Source: JAAFIM01 sp964467315 (lineage in GTDB: Bacteria; Bacteroidota; Bacteroidia; Chitinophagales; Saprospiraceae). Taken from it: DNA of 64,000 nt. The stretch covers positions 9,794-73,793 of the forward strand of contig CAYXSA010000007.1 in the NCBI GenBank assembly GCA_964467315.1, written 5' to 3'. Both the position numbers and the translations under genes were made by a program. Below the pieces are notes generated by a model that was given only the letters and a program-made list of their open reading frames with translations, was not told the DNA's origin and searched no databases. Positions 32,329 to 41,155 of this stretch are shown here, piece after piece. The stretch's first letter is position 1. The number at the start of each line of letters is the position of its first letter.

Positions 32329-33219
32329 CTATTTTTTTACCATCTTCTTACCGTCCCATTGCCAGCGCAGGCGGGTTTCTGTGTTATTTTGGCTGCTCGT
32401 AACGCATATTGTGCCATTGCTGGCTACCAGTAAATCGAAAAGCATTTCTGCGCCATCGCTTAGTTTGTCTTTCTTGTATAGTTCTGCGCTATTTTTTAGC
32501 GTCCATTTGTCGCTTTTATATTCATATACGCTGTAAGCAAGGCTGGTGCTATGATAGGGGATTTGCTCGCCTTTTTCGTTGTATTCGGGTGTATAAGCAT
32601 TATTATGCTGTATTTCCAGCACTTGAAGTACAGCGCTGTCAGGCAGTAGAAAAAACCCGCTATAATTGTTTTCGTATTCAAATGCACAGCCAAAGGCTAT
32701 ATGAGCGCCGCGTGCATAGCTTTCCACGTTGGGGCATTGCTCTCCGTAATTTTCATCTTTTATAATGGTTAATATCTGTTCGCTGGCTGAGCTTCCGTCC
32801 TTAATTTGGCTGGCTACAAAGTCTACAAAAGTTTGCCGCTCTTTAGTGCTGATGGTTTGAGCAGTGAGATTCTGGCGTTTACCATCTTTTTCCCAAGTTC
32901 CGCTGCCTATTTTGCCGTCGAATATAGTAAAGTCAAATTTTTCACCGTTTTCGCAATCAAGTTTTAAAGTTTTGTCATTGTAGCAATAATTGCCTTTAAA
33001 TTCTATGGACTTCATCATAGAAGGGTAAAAATACTTGCCTTGCACACTAGCACAAGGCGTATTCTTTTGGTCGAAGCTCATATTGAATAGCATTTCAAAA
33101 TCTGAATTGCCGATTTTTCCCTTTAGCCAGTAGCTAAACGGCATGACGAATTCAGGAGTTTGGGCTTGCAATAGGAAGCTTGTAGTAACGAAAAAAACAA
33201 AGAGGTACAATTTTTTCAT
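32329..33219 (-). CDS. Secreted protein of unknown family, paralogue 2
   Basis: The 296-residue product starts KKLYLFVFFVTTSFLLQAQ, a clear signal peptide. It is a diverged duplicate of the next gene, sharing the PFSYWLKGKIG start, EKFDFTIFDGK in the middle and the WQWDGKKMVKK end. Codon use is more AT-rich than in the downstream copy. No function can be read from the sequence. Confidence 0.75.
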   Translation of the reverse strand: MKKLYLFVFFVTTSFLLQAQTPEFVMPFSYWLKGKIGNSDFEMLFNMSFDQKNTPCASVQGKYFYPSMMKSIEFKGNYCYNDKTLKLDCENGEKFDFTIFDGKIGSGTWEKDGKRQNLTAQTISTKERQTFVDFVASQIKDGSSASEQILTIIKDENYGEQCPNVESYARGAHIAFGCAFEYENNYSGFFLLPDSAVLQVLEIQHNNAYTPEYNEKGEQIPYHSTSLAYSVYEYKSDKWTLKNSAELYKKDKLSDGAEMLFDLLVASNGTICVTSSQNNTETRLRWQWDGKKMVKK

Positions 33220-33288
33220 AATGGTGATTGAATGAAAAAGTAGAAAAATAGGTTACAGGCTGAGCAAGGCGATGCCGTTTGACTTAGC

Positions 33289-33405
33289 TTGCGTGAGCGG
33301 GTGTAGGGGCGCGCCGCCTGCGGCGGCGTGGTACGGCGCATTTTTGCGCCGTACTGCAACCCCGCAACACGCGACCCCGCGAAGTGGGGGCACGCCCAAG
33401 AAAAA
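33289..33405 (+). repeat. Family A element, variant with GCGTGAGCGGG end (copy 13)
   Basis: Runs from GCGTGAGCGGGTG to GGGGGCACGCCCAAG. The linker is CAACACGCGACC instead of ATAGCCCGACC. Hairpins are GCCGCCTGCGGCGGC and GTACGGCGCA-TTTT-TGCGCCGTAC. The same variant ends recur at 56.8 kb. Confidence 0.75.
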
Positions 33406-33442
33406 CACGCTACCATAAACGCAAAAAAGATAAATTTTATAT

Positions 33443-34015
33443 ATGAAATTTAAGGATAGAACGCTGGTTTTGCGCGATAGCAGCCCTATTTTGCTGCGTA
33501 TGGGGCTTGCGGACGATGCGCCTGCGCTGCTGCGTGGGGTAACAGAAAACATAGCCAGTTCGCCTTTTATTCCGTTCATGGAGGGCGAATTTTCAAAGAC
33601 GGAAGCGGAGGAGCGCGCTTGGATTGAGCGCATGGCAGAGCAAGAAAATGCCTTGCTTTTGCTCGCTTTTCACGAAGACAAGCTTATCGGAAACATAGAT
33701 GGAATGGGCAGTACACGTCGACTTTTGCGGCATACAATTACCTTCGGTATGAGCATCTGCGAGGCTTGGCGCGGGCGCGGTGTGGGCGGCGCGCTGCTCG
33801 ATGCCTTCATAGATTGGGCACGCGAACAGGCATATATCGAAAAAATTTATCTTGAACTTTATGCCGAAAATTATGCTGCGCATCGCTTATATAGCAGCCG
33901 AAATTTTGTGGAAGAGGGCAGAACGCGAGATTTTTTGCGCAAAAAAGATGGAGGATACTCCGACAGTATTATCATGTCTTTGCGGGTGAAAGAAAAAAGC
34001 CTGCTCTTGCCTTAA
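33443..34015 (+). CDS. GNAT-family N-acetyltransferase
   Basis: The 190-residue product has the acetyl-CoA-binding signature in GMSICEAWRGRGVGGALLDA (RGRGVG as the pyrophosphate loop), followed by EKIYLELYAENYAAHRLYSSRNF and a C-terminal strand. The order fits acetyltransferases of the RimJ/RimL-like group, and the substrate cannot be inferred. It is a single gene with a strong terminator. Confidence 0.88.
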   Translation: MKFKDRTLVLRDSSPILLRMGLADDAPALLRGVTENIASSPFIPFMEGEFSKTEAEERAWIERMAEQENALLLLAFHEDKLIGNIDGMGSTRRLLRHTITFGMSICEAWRGRGVGGALLDAFIDWAREQAYIEKIYLELYAENYAAHRLYSSRNFVEEGRTRDFLRKKDGGYSDSIIMSLRVKEKSLLLP

Positions 34016-34023
34016 TGCAAACG

Positions 34024-34064
34024 AAAAAAAGCCATTCCGCATTTGTGAGCGGAATGGCTTTTAG
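34024..34064. terminator. Bidirectional terminator after the acetyltransferase gene
   Basis: Stem AAAAGCCATTCCGC with GCGGAATGGCTTTT around ATTTGTGA; perfect 14-bp pairing. It lies between the convergent acetyltransferase and OmpA-type genes. Confidence 0.92.
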
Positions 34065-34088
34065 CTATTTATTTGGCTGCGCTGCGGC

Positions 34089-36872
34089 TTATTTCACGTC
34101 GACTGTGAAGGGCACGAGCGTCAGCGGAGAGGGCGTATTGGCGAAAATTTCCAGTCCGCTGGGGTAAGCGTTTTGGACTTTGGCTTTTTTCGAGTCAAAG
34201 CGCACCTTAACGTTGCCTTTTTTGCCTGGGGCTACGCGCTTGGTGAAATCGATGATTTCGGTGCAAGAGCAAGAACCAGCGATATTTTCTACGACAAATT
34301 CTTCTTTGCCTGTGTTGGTGAATTCGAATTTGAATTCACGGACTTCGCCCATTTTGATTTGTCCCATATTGGGATTATCGAGGTCGAATTTCACGGTAGT
34401 TTTGGGTCGGTCGGCGGCTGTTTTAGCGGGTTCTACAGTTGTTTTGGTGGCATCACTAAGTTTATTGCCACCGCTCATTTTATCAGCTTTATTGTCTGTG
34501 CCTTTGCCACCGCTCATTTTGTCGGCTTTATTATCTGTATTTTTAGCCCCACCCATTTTGTCAGCTTTCGAATCCGTTGTTGTGCTTGTGGGGGTATTTG
34601 GCTTTGTATCGTCGGGGCTGATGTCTTTCGCGTCAATGATTTTGAATTCTACGCGACGGTTCATCTGGCGACCTTCGGGGTTATCTACGCCATTGACTTC
34701 GTTGTCTGCTTTGGGTTCGCGTTTACCTAAGGCGCGAGGCACGAGGCGTTCGCGGGCGATACCTTCTTTTTCGAGCCAGTCCATAGAAGATTTGACGCGG
34801 CGAGCGGAGAGGCGGTCGTTGTAGCCATCGGAGCCTTTGCCGTCGGTGTGTCCGCGTACTTCTACGATAAGGGTAGGATTTTCTTTGAGTGTTTTGAGAA
34901 CGACTTGTAGGGTATCGAGTGCGCCTTGGCGGAGGTTATCAGCGTTGAAATTAAAGAGTATATCGTAGAAGATGGGCAGTTCCATCGGCACGAGATAGAG
35001 TTTTTGCAATTCGCCTGCTTGCACTTGTGCGAGGGTCATATTGCGAACTTCTTCTTTGTAACCAGAGCGAGAGGCGACGATTTTGAATTCGCGGTCGCGG
35101 TCAAGACCGAAGGCGTAGCGATTTTTGCTATCGGATTGCTCTTTTTTCAGTTCTGCATTGGTTTTGGGGTCGATGATAACGACGTTTACACCAGTGAGGG
35201 CTGCTTGAGTTTTGGCGTTGTAAGTTTCTACGACCAAGCCGACTTCGCGTAGTTGAGTTTTTTGCGTGAGGCTAACGGGTTTGGTAACTTCGCCGATGTC
35301 TTTTTTGAGGGTAGAGATAGGCGTAATTTGGTCGGGTTTCTCAAAACCGTCTTTTTTGGCGACAGCGGTATATTCCTTGTTGGGGGAGAGGGGGAAAGTA
35401 AATTCGTTACCTTCTTTGTTAGTTTGTTCGGCTACGACTTTGCCAGTGGCTTTGTCGATGATTTGCACTGTAGAGCCTTTGATGGGCTTGCCTGTGGTTT
35501 GGTCTGTAACACTAACGACAACATCGATATCGCAGCGGTCGGGCATGAGTACGGAGAAGATGTCGTCGCAGCAAGTTTCGCTTTTCATCGACATAGTACC
35601 AGGGCGGTTGGAAACGACATAGCCGTAACAGTCGTCTTTTCCGACTTGGTTGATAACGAAGCCGAAATCATCTACGCGAGAATTGAAGCCGAAGCCCATG
35701 TTTTCGGGTTTCGTAAATTTGCCGCTTTCGTTTTTGGATTTGAAAACGTCGAAGCCGCCGACGGTGGGGTGTCCTTGTGAGGAGAAGTAGAATACGTTTT
35801 CGCGGCTATCGTAGAAGGGGCTGATTTCGTCGGCGATAGTATTGATTTGGTCGCCCATATTGAGGGGCTGGCGGGTGGTGCCATCGGGGTTGATTTCTGC
35901 GTACCAGATATCGTAGCCGCCTTTGCCTCCTTCCATATTGGAAGAGAAGAAAAGATATTGTTTGCCGTCGATAACGCCTACGGAAGGTGTTTTGCAGACG
36001 TGGTTGGGCGAATTGAAATCGAGTTGGCGGGGTTCTTCGAGTACGCCGTCTTTATGAGCGCAGACAAATATGCGGCTATTTTTGAGCATATTGCCTTCGA
36101 GTTGGGCACGGACGAAGTAGAAGATGGTATTATCGGGCGTGAATACGGGCTGTACGGCGTGGAAGCCTGCCTTTTGAAGGGCTTTGGTATTGAACTCTTT
36201 GGAGTCTACCCATTTGCCATCGTCGCCGCGAGTGGAGGTATAGATTTTAGCGATTTTTTTGTCTTCAGGGGCTTCTTCGACGAAGATAAGGGTATCTGTA
36301 CGGAGAGAAGAGTAGAAGATAACGTCGCGTCCTTGCAGGAAGGGGCCGTCTTCGGAGGAAGTTGTATTGACGGGTTTATTGAGGTTCTCGATAACGAGTG
36401 GTTCGTAGGGTTCGGGGTTTTGCATAGCCCAGCGAGCGCCTTCGATTTCTATTTCGGAGAATTTTTTCCATTTAGCGGCATCTTCGCCGTTGTAGTTTTG
36501 CATAAAGCCCATAAACTCGGTGATACATTCGTTGTATTTGCCGTTGAGTTTGAGGGTATAGGCGTATTTGTAGCGGGCGAGGGGATACTCGCCTTTGGTA
36601 TCGGCTTTAAAGAGTTTGCCATACCAGTCGACGGCTTGTTTGTAGTCGCGTAGGCGGTCGTAGGTGATAGCGAGTTGATTGATGACGTAGACGTTGGTGG
36701 GGTCGTTGTCATAGGCTTTTTGATACCATTCCAGCGCGTTGTAGGTATCGGATTTTCCGAGTGATTCGTCGGCGATTTGTATCACCTTATCGGGGGATAA
36801 GGTTTTATTGGGTTGTGCGATGACTTGGGGAGCTAAGAGCAGCCCAAATAGCGCAAGATATAGTGCTTTCAT
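34089..36872 (-). CDS. OmpA-family protein: TPR, PD40 propeller, CarboxypepD domains, OmpA, DUF1573 end
   Basis: ATG 36872 starts a signal peptide (MKALYLALFGLLLAPQVIAQ); the longer frame to 36974 is not credible. The 927-residue protein has TPR-like repeats (about 25-150) and WD40-like PD40 repeats (180-420). Two carboxypeptidase-regulatory domains follow (about 435-615), then an OmpA domain with peptidoglycan-binding VEVRGHTDGKGSDGYNDRLSARR. A linker of three imperfect KADKMxGxK repeats leads to a C-terminal DUF1573-type domain containing GSCSCTE. The first four parts match PorE-like envelope proteins linked to type IX secretion; the DUF1573 tail is unusual. It lies downstream of a PorP-like gene, which supports the link. 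Confidence 0.9.
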   Translation of the reverse strand: MKALYLALFGLLLAPQVIAQPNKTLSPDKVIQIADESLGKSDTYNALEWYQKAYDNDPTNVYVINQLAITYDRLRDYKQAVDWYGKLFKADTKGEYPLARYKYAYTLKLNGKYNECITEFMGFMQNYNGEDAAKWKKFSEIEIEGARWAMQNPEPYEPLVIENLNKPVNTTSSEDGPFLQGRDVIFYSSLRTDTLIFVEEAPEDKKIAKIYTSTRGDDGKWVDSKEFNTKALQKAGFHAVQPVFTPDNTIFYFVRAQLEGNMLKNSRIFVCAHKDGVLEEPRQLDFNSPNHVCKTPSVGVIDGKQYLFFSSNMEGGKGGYDIWYAEINPDGTTRQPLNMGDQINTIADEISPFYDSRENVFYFSSQGHPTVGGFDVFKSKNESGKFTKPENMGFGFNSRVDDFGFVINQVGKDDCYGYVVSNRPGTMSMKSETCCDDIFSVLMPDRCDIDVVVSVTDQTTGKPIKGSTVQIIDKATGKVVAEQTNKEGNEFTFPLSPNKEYTAVAKKDGFEKPDQITPISTLKKDIGEVTKPVSLTQKTQLREVGLVVETYNAKTQAALTGVNVVIIDPKTNAELKKEQSDSKNRYAFGLDRDREFKIVASRSGYKEEVRNMTLAQVQAGELQKLYLVPMELPIFYDILFNFNADNLRQGALDTLQVVLKTLKENPTLIVEVRGHTDGKGSDGYNDRLSARRVKSSMDWLEKEGIARERLVPRALGKREPKADNEVNGVDNPEGRQMNRRVEFKIIDAKDISPDDTKPNTPTSTTTDSKADKMGGAKNTDNKADKMSGGKGTDNKADKMSGGNKLSDATKTTVEPAKTAADRPKTTVKFDLDNPNMGQIKMGEVREFKFEFTNTGKEEFVVENIAGSCSCTEIIDFTKRVAPGKKGNVKVRFDSKKAKVQNAYPSGLEIFANTPSPLTLVPFTVDVK

Positions 36873-36942
36873 GATATAGTGTGTGTCTGTGGGCAATGGT
36901 TGGTTGGGGTGGGGAGTTGGGAGGGCGCAGGCTGTTTGTATT

Positions 36943-37053
36943 GCGTGAGGGATAGGAGCGAAACCACACCGCAAGCGCGGCTTTGCCGCGCAAGGTGTGA
37001 TGTAGCGGATAGCCCGCCCCCGCGCCTACGGCGCGGGGGCACGCCCAAAAACA
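36943..37053 (+). repeat. Family A element, GGAGCGAAACCAC variant (copy 14)
   Basis: GCGTGAGGGATAGGAGCG, hairpin 1 ACCACACCG...GGTGTGAT with inner GCGCGGC-TTT-GCCGCGC, GGATAGCCCG, hairpin 2 CCCCGCGCC/GGCGCGGGG, and GGCACGCCC with an A-run. It lies inside the PorP-OmpA gene pair, seven bases before the PorP stop on the other strand. Confidence 0.82.
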
Positions 37054-37059
37054 GAACCC

Positions 37060-38106
37060 TTAGAAACGGGGGCAGAAAAGAATGTCTTTAACGACGACCG
37101 TTTTAGAGAGTTTGGCGATATAAGAAACGGCGACCTCGAAGCCTTGTGCGCGTCCGTTGTTGGAGAGTTTGGAGGCATTGAAATCGTAAGCGAAGCCGAA
37201 GCGCAAGCCTTTGTAGTCTACGCCGATGCGCGCGAGGGCGGCATCGCCGACGCGATAGCCCAAGCCGAAGAGGGCGGTGAGGTCTTTCGTTTCGTTGAGA
37301 TGTACGCCGAAGAGGGCTTGCAGATTGAGTTCCTGCGCGTTTGCCATGCGTTGGTAAAACGCCATCGGACGGAGTACGAATTTTTCGCCCAGCGAAATAT
37401 CGAAAATTGCGCTACCAATAAGCCCCAGAGGCATACGGCTTTCGTTGCCCAAGAATTGGTATTTGGGGCGCGTGAAGTGGTTGGCGGTGAAGCCGATTTG
37501 CATTTTGAGCTTGTCGGCGATATGCGTAAAAAGCAAGCCGCCAGAGAAGTCGGCATAAGAAGCCGCATTGTCGGCAGGCGTGTTGTCGCCTACGGGCACG
37601 TAGTTGGTCGTGCCTCCGCCTTGTATGATGCCGCTTTCAAATTGCAGCGCCGTAGCATCGATGCGATGCTGTACGATGCCGCCTTTAGCACCAATAGAAA
37701 GGCGCGTATTGCCGCTACTGGTCAAAGAAATATGGTAAGCAAGCGAAAGCATACCGCCCAAAGTCGAGAGGTCGCCCAAGCCTACTTGGTCGCTTGTGAA
37801 GCTCAAACCCACGCCTATCCAGTTGCGAATAGGGTTGTTTTTTACAATCGGCGCAAAGGGAATGTCTAAATAAGCCGATGGCGTTTGGTAGCCTGAGAAC
37901 TTGCCCGTGCTGATACTTAAACCTGGCCATTGTGCTCTGTAAATGCCGCCGATGCGGAAAGTACCCGCGAAAGCGCCCGTGTAGGCAGGGTTGAGGTTGA
38001 TGGGTGCCATGTCGAACATCGTATAGTGAATGTCCTGTGCACGCAAGCTACTCAGCCCACCCAATAATAGCAAGCAAACGAGTATTTGTTTACGTATGTT
38101 TGTCAT
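37060..38106 (-). CDS. PorP/SprF-family type IX secretion system membrane protein
   Basis: The 348-residue protein has a signal peptide (QILVCLLLLGGLSSLRAQ) and the family opening DIHYTMFDMAPINLNPAYTGAFAGTFRIGGIYRAQW. Alternating strands of an outer-membrane beta-barrel follow, and the protein ends at KTVVVKDILFCPRF. PorP/SprF proteins help anchor or export T9SS substrates such as SprB. It lies upstream of the OmpA-type gene on the same strand, a common Bacteroidota pairing, here with a repeat inserted between the two. Confidence 0.92.
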   Translation of the reverse strand: MTNIRKQILVCLLLLGGLSSLRAQDIHYTMFDMAPINLNPAYTGAFAGTFRIGGIYRAQWPGLSISTGKFSGYQTPSAYLDIPFAPIVKNNPIRNWIGVGLSFTSDQVGLGDLSTLGGMLSLAYHISLTSSGNTRLSIGAKGGIVQHRIDATALQFESGIIQGGGTTNYVPVGDNTPADNAASYADFSGGLLFTHIADKLKMQIGFTANHFTRPKYQFLGNESRMPLGLIGSAIFDISLGEKFVLRPMAFYQRMANAQELNLQALFGVHLNETKDLTALFGLGYRVGDAALARIGVDYKGLRFGFAYDFNASKLSNNGRAQGFEVAVSYIAKLSKTVVVKDILFCPRF

Positions 38107-38267
38107 CTGTAGTATAGTAAAGTATTTAGCATATAGAAGTTACGAAGGATAAAGGGAGCTGCCCACTTATGTAGTCGGCGCGTAAAATTAAAGTTTTTTA
38201 TCTAATTTTAAGCTATCTTTAAGCGAAGTTTTATTTTTTTGCCGCCTAAACGCTACACCAAACTACA
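38107..38267. other. Divergent promoter region
   Basis: AT-rich gap between divergent genes. It contains TATCTTTA (38214-38221) ahead of the DUF3592 gene as a weak -7 match. No gene or repeat seen. Confidence 0.3.
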
Positions 38268-39218
38268 ATGAGCTTCTTCGATAAACTCCAAAACAGCGTC
38301 AACGCTCACGCAGAGCAGCGCCGCCACCCGCGCGGGGCAGGCTACTTCGCCCAAGAACAAAAAGCCGAGCTAAAAGCCCCACCACGACATTTTAGCATCG
38401 TCGGCAAACTCTCCATTCTGCTGCATAGCACCCTTATCTATATCGGGCTGGGCTTCTTCGGGATGGGCTTTCTTTTTACCGTTTTGATGCTGCGCCTGCA
38501 TTGGGCTTATGAAGAACTCAATGCCAGCGGCACTTGGACAACCACCACAGGCACCATAACGCAGTACGAAAAGCAGCGCTCCTCAGGCAAAAACTCCTCA
38601 ACTACCCACTATTACGACTACGAATATACCGTTGCAGGAAAAACCTACACCCATAAAGCGGGCATTTCTACCAACCTCAACAAAGACCAAGGCGATACGC
38701 TCAGTATCGATTACCTCGACACCAAGCCCGAAATTACCTATATCAACGGGCATCACCCCAGCAGCATGATTATCGGTGCTTATCTGGGCGCGCCTTTCCT
38801 GATTATCAGCTTCTTTTTGCTTTATTTCGGCTTCCGCCGTACCCGCCGCAACCTGCATCTCTATCAGCACGGCATCTTCACCAAAGGCAAAATGCTGAGC
38901 TCCGAATCCACCAATGAGACCGTCAATAAACAGCGCGTTTTCAAGTACCAATTCAGCTTCACTACGCCCGACGGCAAACAGCACACGGTAGAAACTAAAA
39001 CGCATCTCACCCACAAGGTCGAAGACGAGGAAGAAGAATTTATTTTGTACGAACCCGACGCGCCCGCGATTGCCCTCGTTTATGATGCCGAAGAGTATAC
39101 GCCTCTGGTCGAAAATGACGGCAGCCTACGCGCTCGCTTCAAAGTCATCGGCTTCATTTTGCTCTTCATTTGCCTCGCTTGCATAGCAGGCGCGCTGCTC
39201 ATTCCCGCCAAAATTTAG
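38268..39218 (+). CDS. DUF3592-like membrane protein
   Basis: The 316-residue protein has three hydrophobic stretches (about residues 50-75, 160-185, 290-312). They flank two soluble segments of the DUF3592 type, the first containing GTWTTTTGTITQYEKQR and THYYDYEYTVAGKTY, the second TKGKMLSSES and FKYQFSFTTPDGKQHTVE. Such proteins are of unknown role. A Ser/Thr-rich loop in the first domain is the only oddity. Confidence 0.78.
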   Translation: MSFFDKLQNSVNAHAEQRRHPRGAGYFAQEQKAELKAPPRHFSIVGKLSILLHSTLIYIGLGFFGMGFLFTVLMLRLHWAYEELNASGTWTTTTGTITQYEKQRSSGKNSSTTHYYDYEYTVAGKTYTHKAGISTNLNKDQGDTLSIDYLDTKPEITYINGHHPSSMIIGAYLGAPFLIISFFLLYFGFRRTRRNLHLYQHGIFTKGKMLSSESTNETVNKQRVFKYQFSFTTPDGKQHTVETKTHLTHKVEDEEEEFILYEPDAPAIALVYDAEEYTPLVENDGSLRARFKVIGFILLFICLACIAGALLIPAKI

Positions 39219-39243
39219 CCCGTTTACACAAGTTTCAAGCGTC

Positions 39244-39393
39244 TTTTTTTGGGGCATCCGCCGCGCAAAGCGCGGCGGCGCTACGCTACGGGTTCGCTAT
39301 TCGCTCAGTACAGCCCTTGCATGCAACGGCTCTACGCGCCGTGCCTGCACGGCTGCACCTGCTTCGCTTCGCTCGCAGCCCTCCGCATCGCTA
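39244..39393 (+). repeat. Family B element, copy 2
   Basis: T-run, GGGGC, GCCGCGC-AAA-GCGCGGC stem, GCTACGCTACGGGTT, CAGTACAGCC, TTGCATGCAACGGCTCTAC, GCCTGCACGGCTGCACC and GCCCTCCGCATCGCTA, matching copy 1 at 25.4 kb. It fills the gap between the DUF3592 and cyclophilin genes. Confidence 0.7.
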
Positions 39394-39447
39394 TGCCAAT
39401 TTTGTCATTCTATCTTAGTCCCTCCAAAATATAGTCCCTCCGCTACC

Positions 39448-40134
39448 ATGCGTTTTTTTTTCCTACTTGCCGCCACCGCCTTGCTTCTCGCCAGCGCCTG
39501 CCGCCCCCCTCAATTCAATAGCAAAAAAACAACACTCTATAGCCCCATCGTCGAAATACAAACCGATAGCGGCAATATAGAAATCCAACTCCTCGCCTCT
39601 ACGCCCCGCCACCGCGACAATTTCCTCAAACTCATACGCGAAAACTACTACAACGGCATTTTATTTCATCGCGTCATACCCAGTTTTATGATACAGGCAG
39701 GCGACCCCGATTCGCGCGACGCAGCAGCAGGCAAAACGCTCGGCATGGGCGGTCCCGCTTACAACCTACCCGCCGAATTTGGCACAGACCTCTACCACAC
39801 TCGCGGCACAGTAGCCGCCGCCCGTATGCCCGACAACGTAAATCCCCAAAAAGAATCCTCTGGCTCCCAATTCTACATCGTGCAAGGCTCCAACGTTAGC
39901 GACGAACTCCTAAACCGCGTCGAAGAAATGCGTGGCTTTAAGTATACGACTGCCCAACGCGAACTATACAAAAAAGTAGGCGGCACCCCACATTTGGACG
40001 GAGAATACACCGTTTTCGGCAGCGTCATAAATGGTATGGACGTTGTCGACAAAATCGCCCGCCTCCCCAAAGACGGCAACAACCGCCCCACCAAAGACCT
40101 CAAAATCAATAAAATACGCCTCAAAAAAGGCTGA
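39448..40134 (+). CDS. Cyclophilin-type peptidyl-prolyl isomerase, lipoprotein
   Basis: The 228-residue protein has a lipoprotein signal (RFFFLLAATALLLASAC; lipidated Cys18). The cyclophilin domain shows NGILFHRVIPSFMIQAGDP with the catalytic arginine, SGSQFYIVQG, and a closing GEYTVFGSVINGMDVVDKIA. It would catalyse proline isomerisation in periplasmic or outer-membrane protein folding. A helical insert of about 35 residues (SDELLNRVEEMRGFKYTTAQ and onward) sits before the last strand, as in other Bacteroidota members. Confidence 0.92.
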   Translation: MRFFFLLAATALLLASACRPPQFNSKKTTLYSPIVEIQTDSGNIEIQLLASTPRHRDNFLKLIRENYYNGILFHRVIPSFMIQAGDPDSRDAAAGKTLGMGGPAYNLPAEFGTDLYHTRGTVAAARMPDNVNPQKESSGSQFYIVQGSNVSDELLNRVEEMRGFKYTTAQRELYKKVGGTPHLDGEYTVFGSVINGMDVVDKIARLPKDGNNRPTKDLKINKIRLKKG

Positions 40135-40135
40135 T

Positions 40136-40245
40136 AGACGGCAGCTATCCACAAAAATTTTATATACTTGATACCACTGCCGCCGCAAGGCGGCATTGTA
40201 CCAGCGCTGCGAATGCAATGAGCAGCGTAGTACCTATACACCAAG
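40136..40245 (+). repeat. Family C element, copy 2
   Basis: GACGGCAGCTATCCACAAAAA, ATATACTTGATACCACTGCC, hairpin GCCGC-AA-GGCGGC, GTACCAGCGCTGC, stem, GCAGCGTAGTACCTATACA. It begins two bases after the cyclophilin stop and ends 15 bases before the next ATG. Confidence 0.78.
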
Positions 40246-40260
40246 CCAATCCCAATCCCC

Positions 40261-41130
40261 ATGCGCCCGCTCGCTATACTTCTGCTTTTGCTGTCCGCTG
40301 CTGGCTGCATCAAACAAAGCAACCCGCCCATTCCCGCTTATATCTACGTCGAAGACCTCCAATTTCAGGCGCGTAACCCCGCCATAGAAGGCAGCCCCTC
40401 CCAACGCATTACCGACGTTTGGGTCAGCGTCAACGGGCAACTTATCGGCGCGGATAATCTCCCCGCCCTCCTACCCGTCATACTCAATGATACCACCGAG
40501 TTTTATACCGTCATCACCCGCGCAGGCATCGAAGAAAACGGCATCTTAAACCGAAAAATCGACTATCCGTTTTTTTCTTGGCACATAGAAACCCGCCGCC
40601 TACAGCCCGCGCAAATTGACACCATTCGCGCCACCGTCCGCTACGATAGCAGCGCCACCATACAAATCGTCGAAGACTTCGAAAACGTCGGCGTTATCTG
40701 GGGCGATGACCTCGACGGCAACTCCAATACCTCCATCATCAAAAGCCAAGAAGACGTTTTCGAGGGCACACACTCTGGTAAAATCGTCTTAGACAGCGCC
40801 AACCCCGCTTGCACCGCAGCAACCTCCGTTTATTACTCCGACTTGCAGCCCGTAGGCAGCGCCTTTCAGGTATTTATGGAGATGAACTACAAAACAGAAC
40901 TCCCCATTAGCATCGGTCTGCGCGCCCGCTATGCCAACGGCACCACAGAAACCACCTACTTAGGCGGCGTAAACCCCAAAGACAGCTGGAACAAAATTTA
41001 CTTCAATTTCACGGAAGAAGTTTTTACCAAAGGCGCACAATCTTACGCCATCGTTTTCGATGTAATCAACAGCGCACGACTCCCCGCCCCGAAAGTCTAC
41101 ATCGACAATGTGAAGTTGCTGCACTATTAG
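40261..41130 (+). CDS. Hypothetical lipoprotein
   Basis: The 289-residue product has a lipoprotein signal, RPLAILLLLLSAAGC, with Cys16 lipidated. The first half is typical of Bacteroidota lipoproteins with an Ig-like or DUF4397-type fold (YIYVEDLQFQARN and onward). The second half (about 135-289) resembles a carbohydrate-binding or jelly-roll domain, ending in APKVYIDNVKLLHY, a common C-terminal strand of such modules. No catalytic motif is seen. It precedes a methyltransferase-like gene by 25 bases and may be co-transcribed with it. Confidence 0.75.
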   Translation: MRPLAILLLLLSAAGCIKQSNPPIPAYIYVEDLQFQARNPAIEGSPSQRITDVWVSVNGQLIGADNLPALLPVILNDTTEFYTVITRAGIEENGILNRKIDYPFFSWHIETRRLQPAQIDTIRATVRYDSSATIQIVEDFENVGVIWGDDLDGNSNTSIIKSQEDVFEGTHSGKIVLDSANPACTAATSVYYSDLQPVGSAFQVFMEMNYKTELPISIGLRARYANGTTETTYLGGVNPKDSWNKIYFNFTEEVFTKGAQSYAIVFDVINSARLPAPKVYIDNVKLLHY

Positions 41131-41155
41131 CCAAGAAGCATAAATTTTAGTTATT

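Noticed and set aside
34560..34575. tRNA-like TTCGAATCC segment
   Set aside because: It lies within the OmpA-type coding sequence, and no acceptor stem or anticodon arm surrounds it.
34173..36653. Long plus-strand frames opposite the OmpA-type gene
   Set aside because: They mirror the strongly biased codon use of the real gene, have no start context, and show no recognisable domains.
36873..36974. Upstream extension of the OmpA-type protein
   Set aside because: It hides the signal peptide that starts at ATG 36872.
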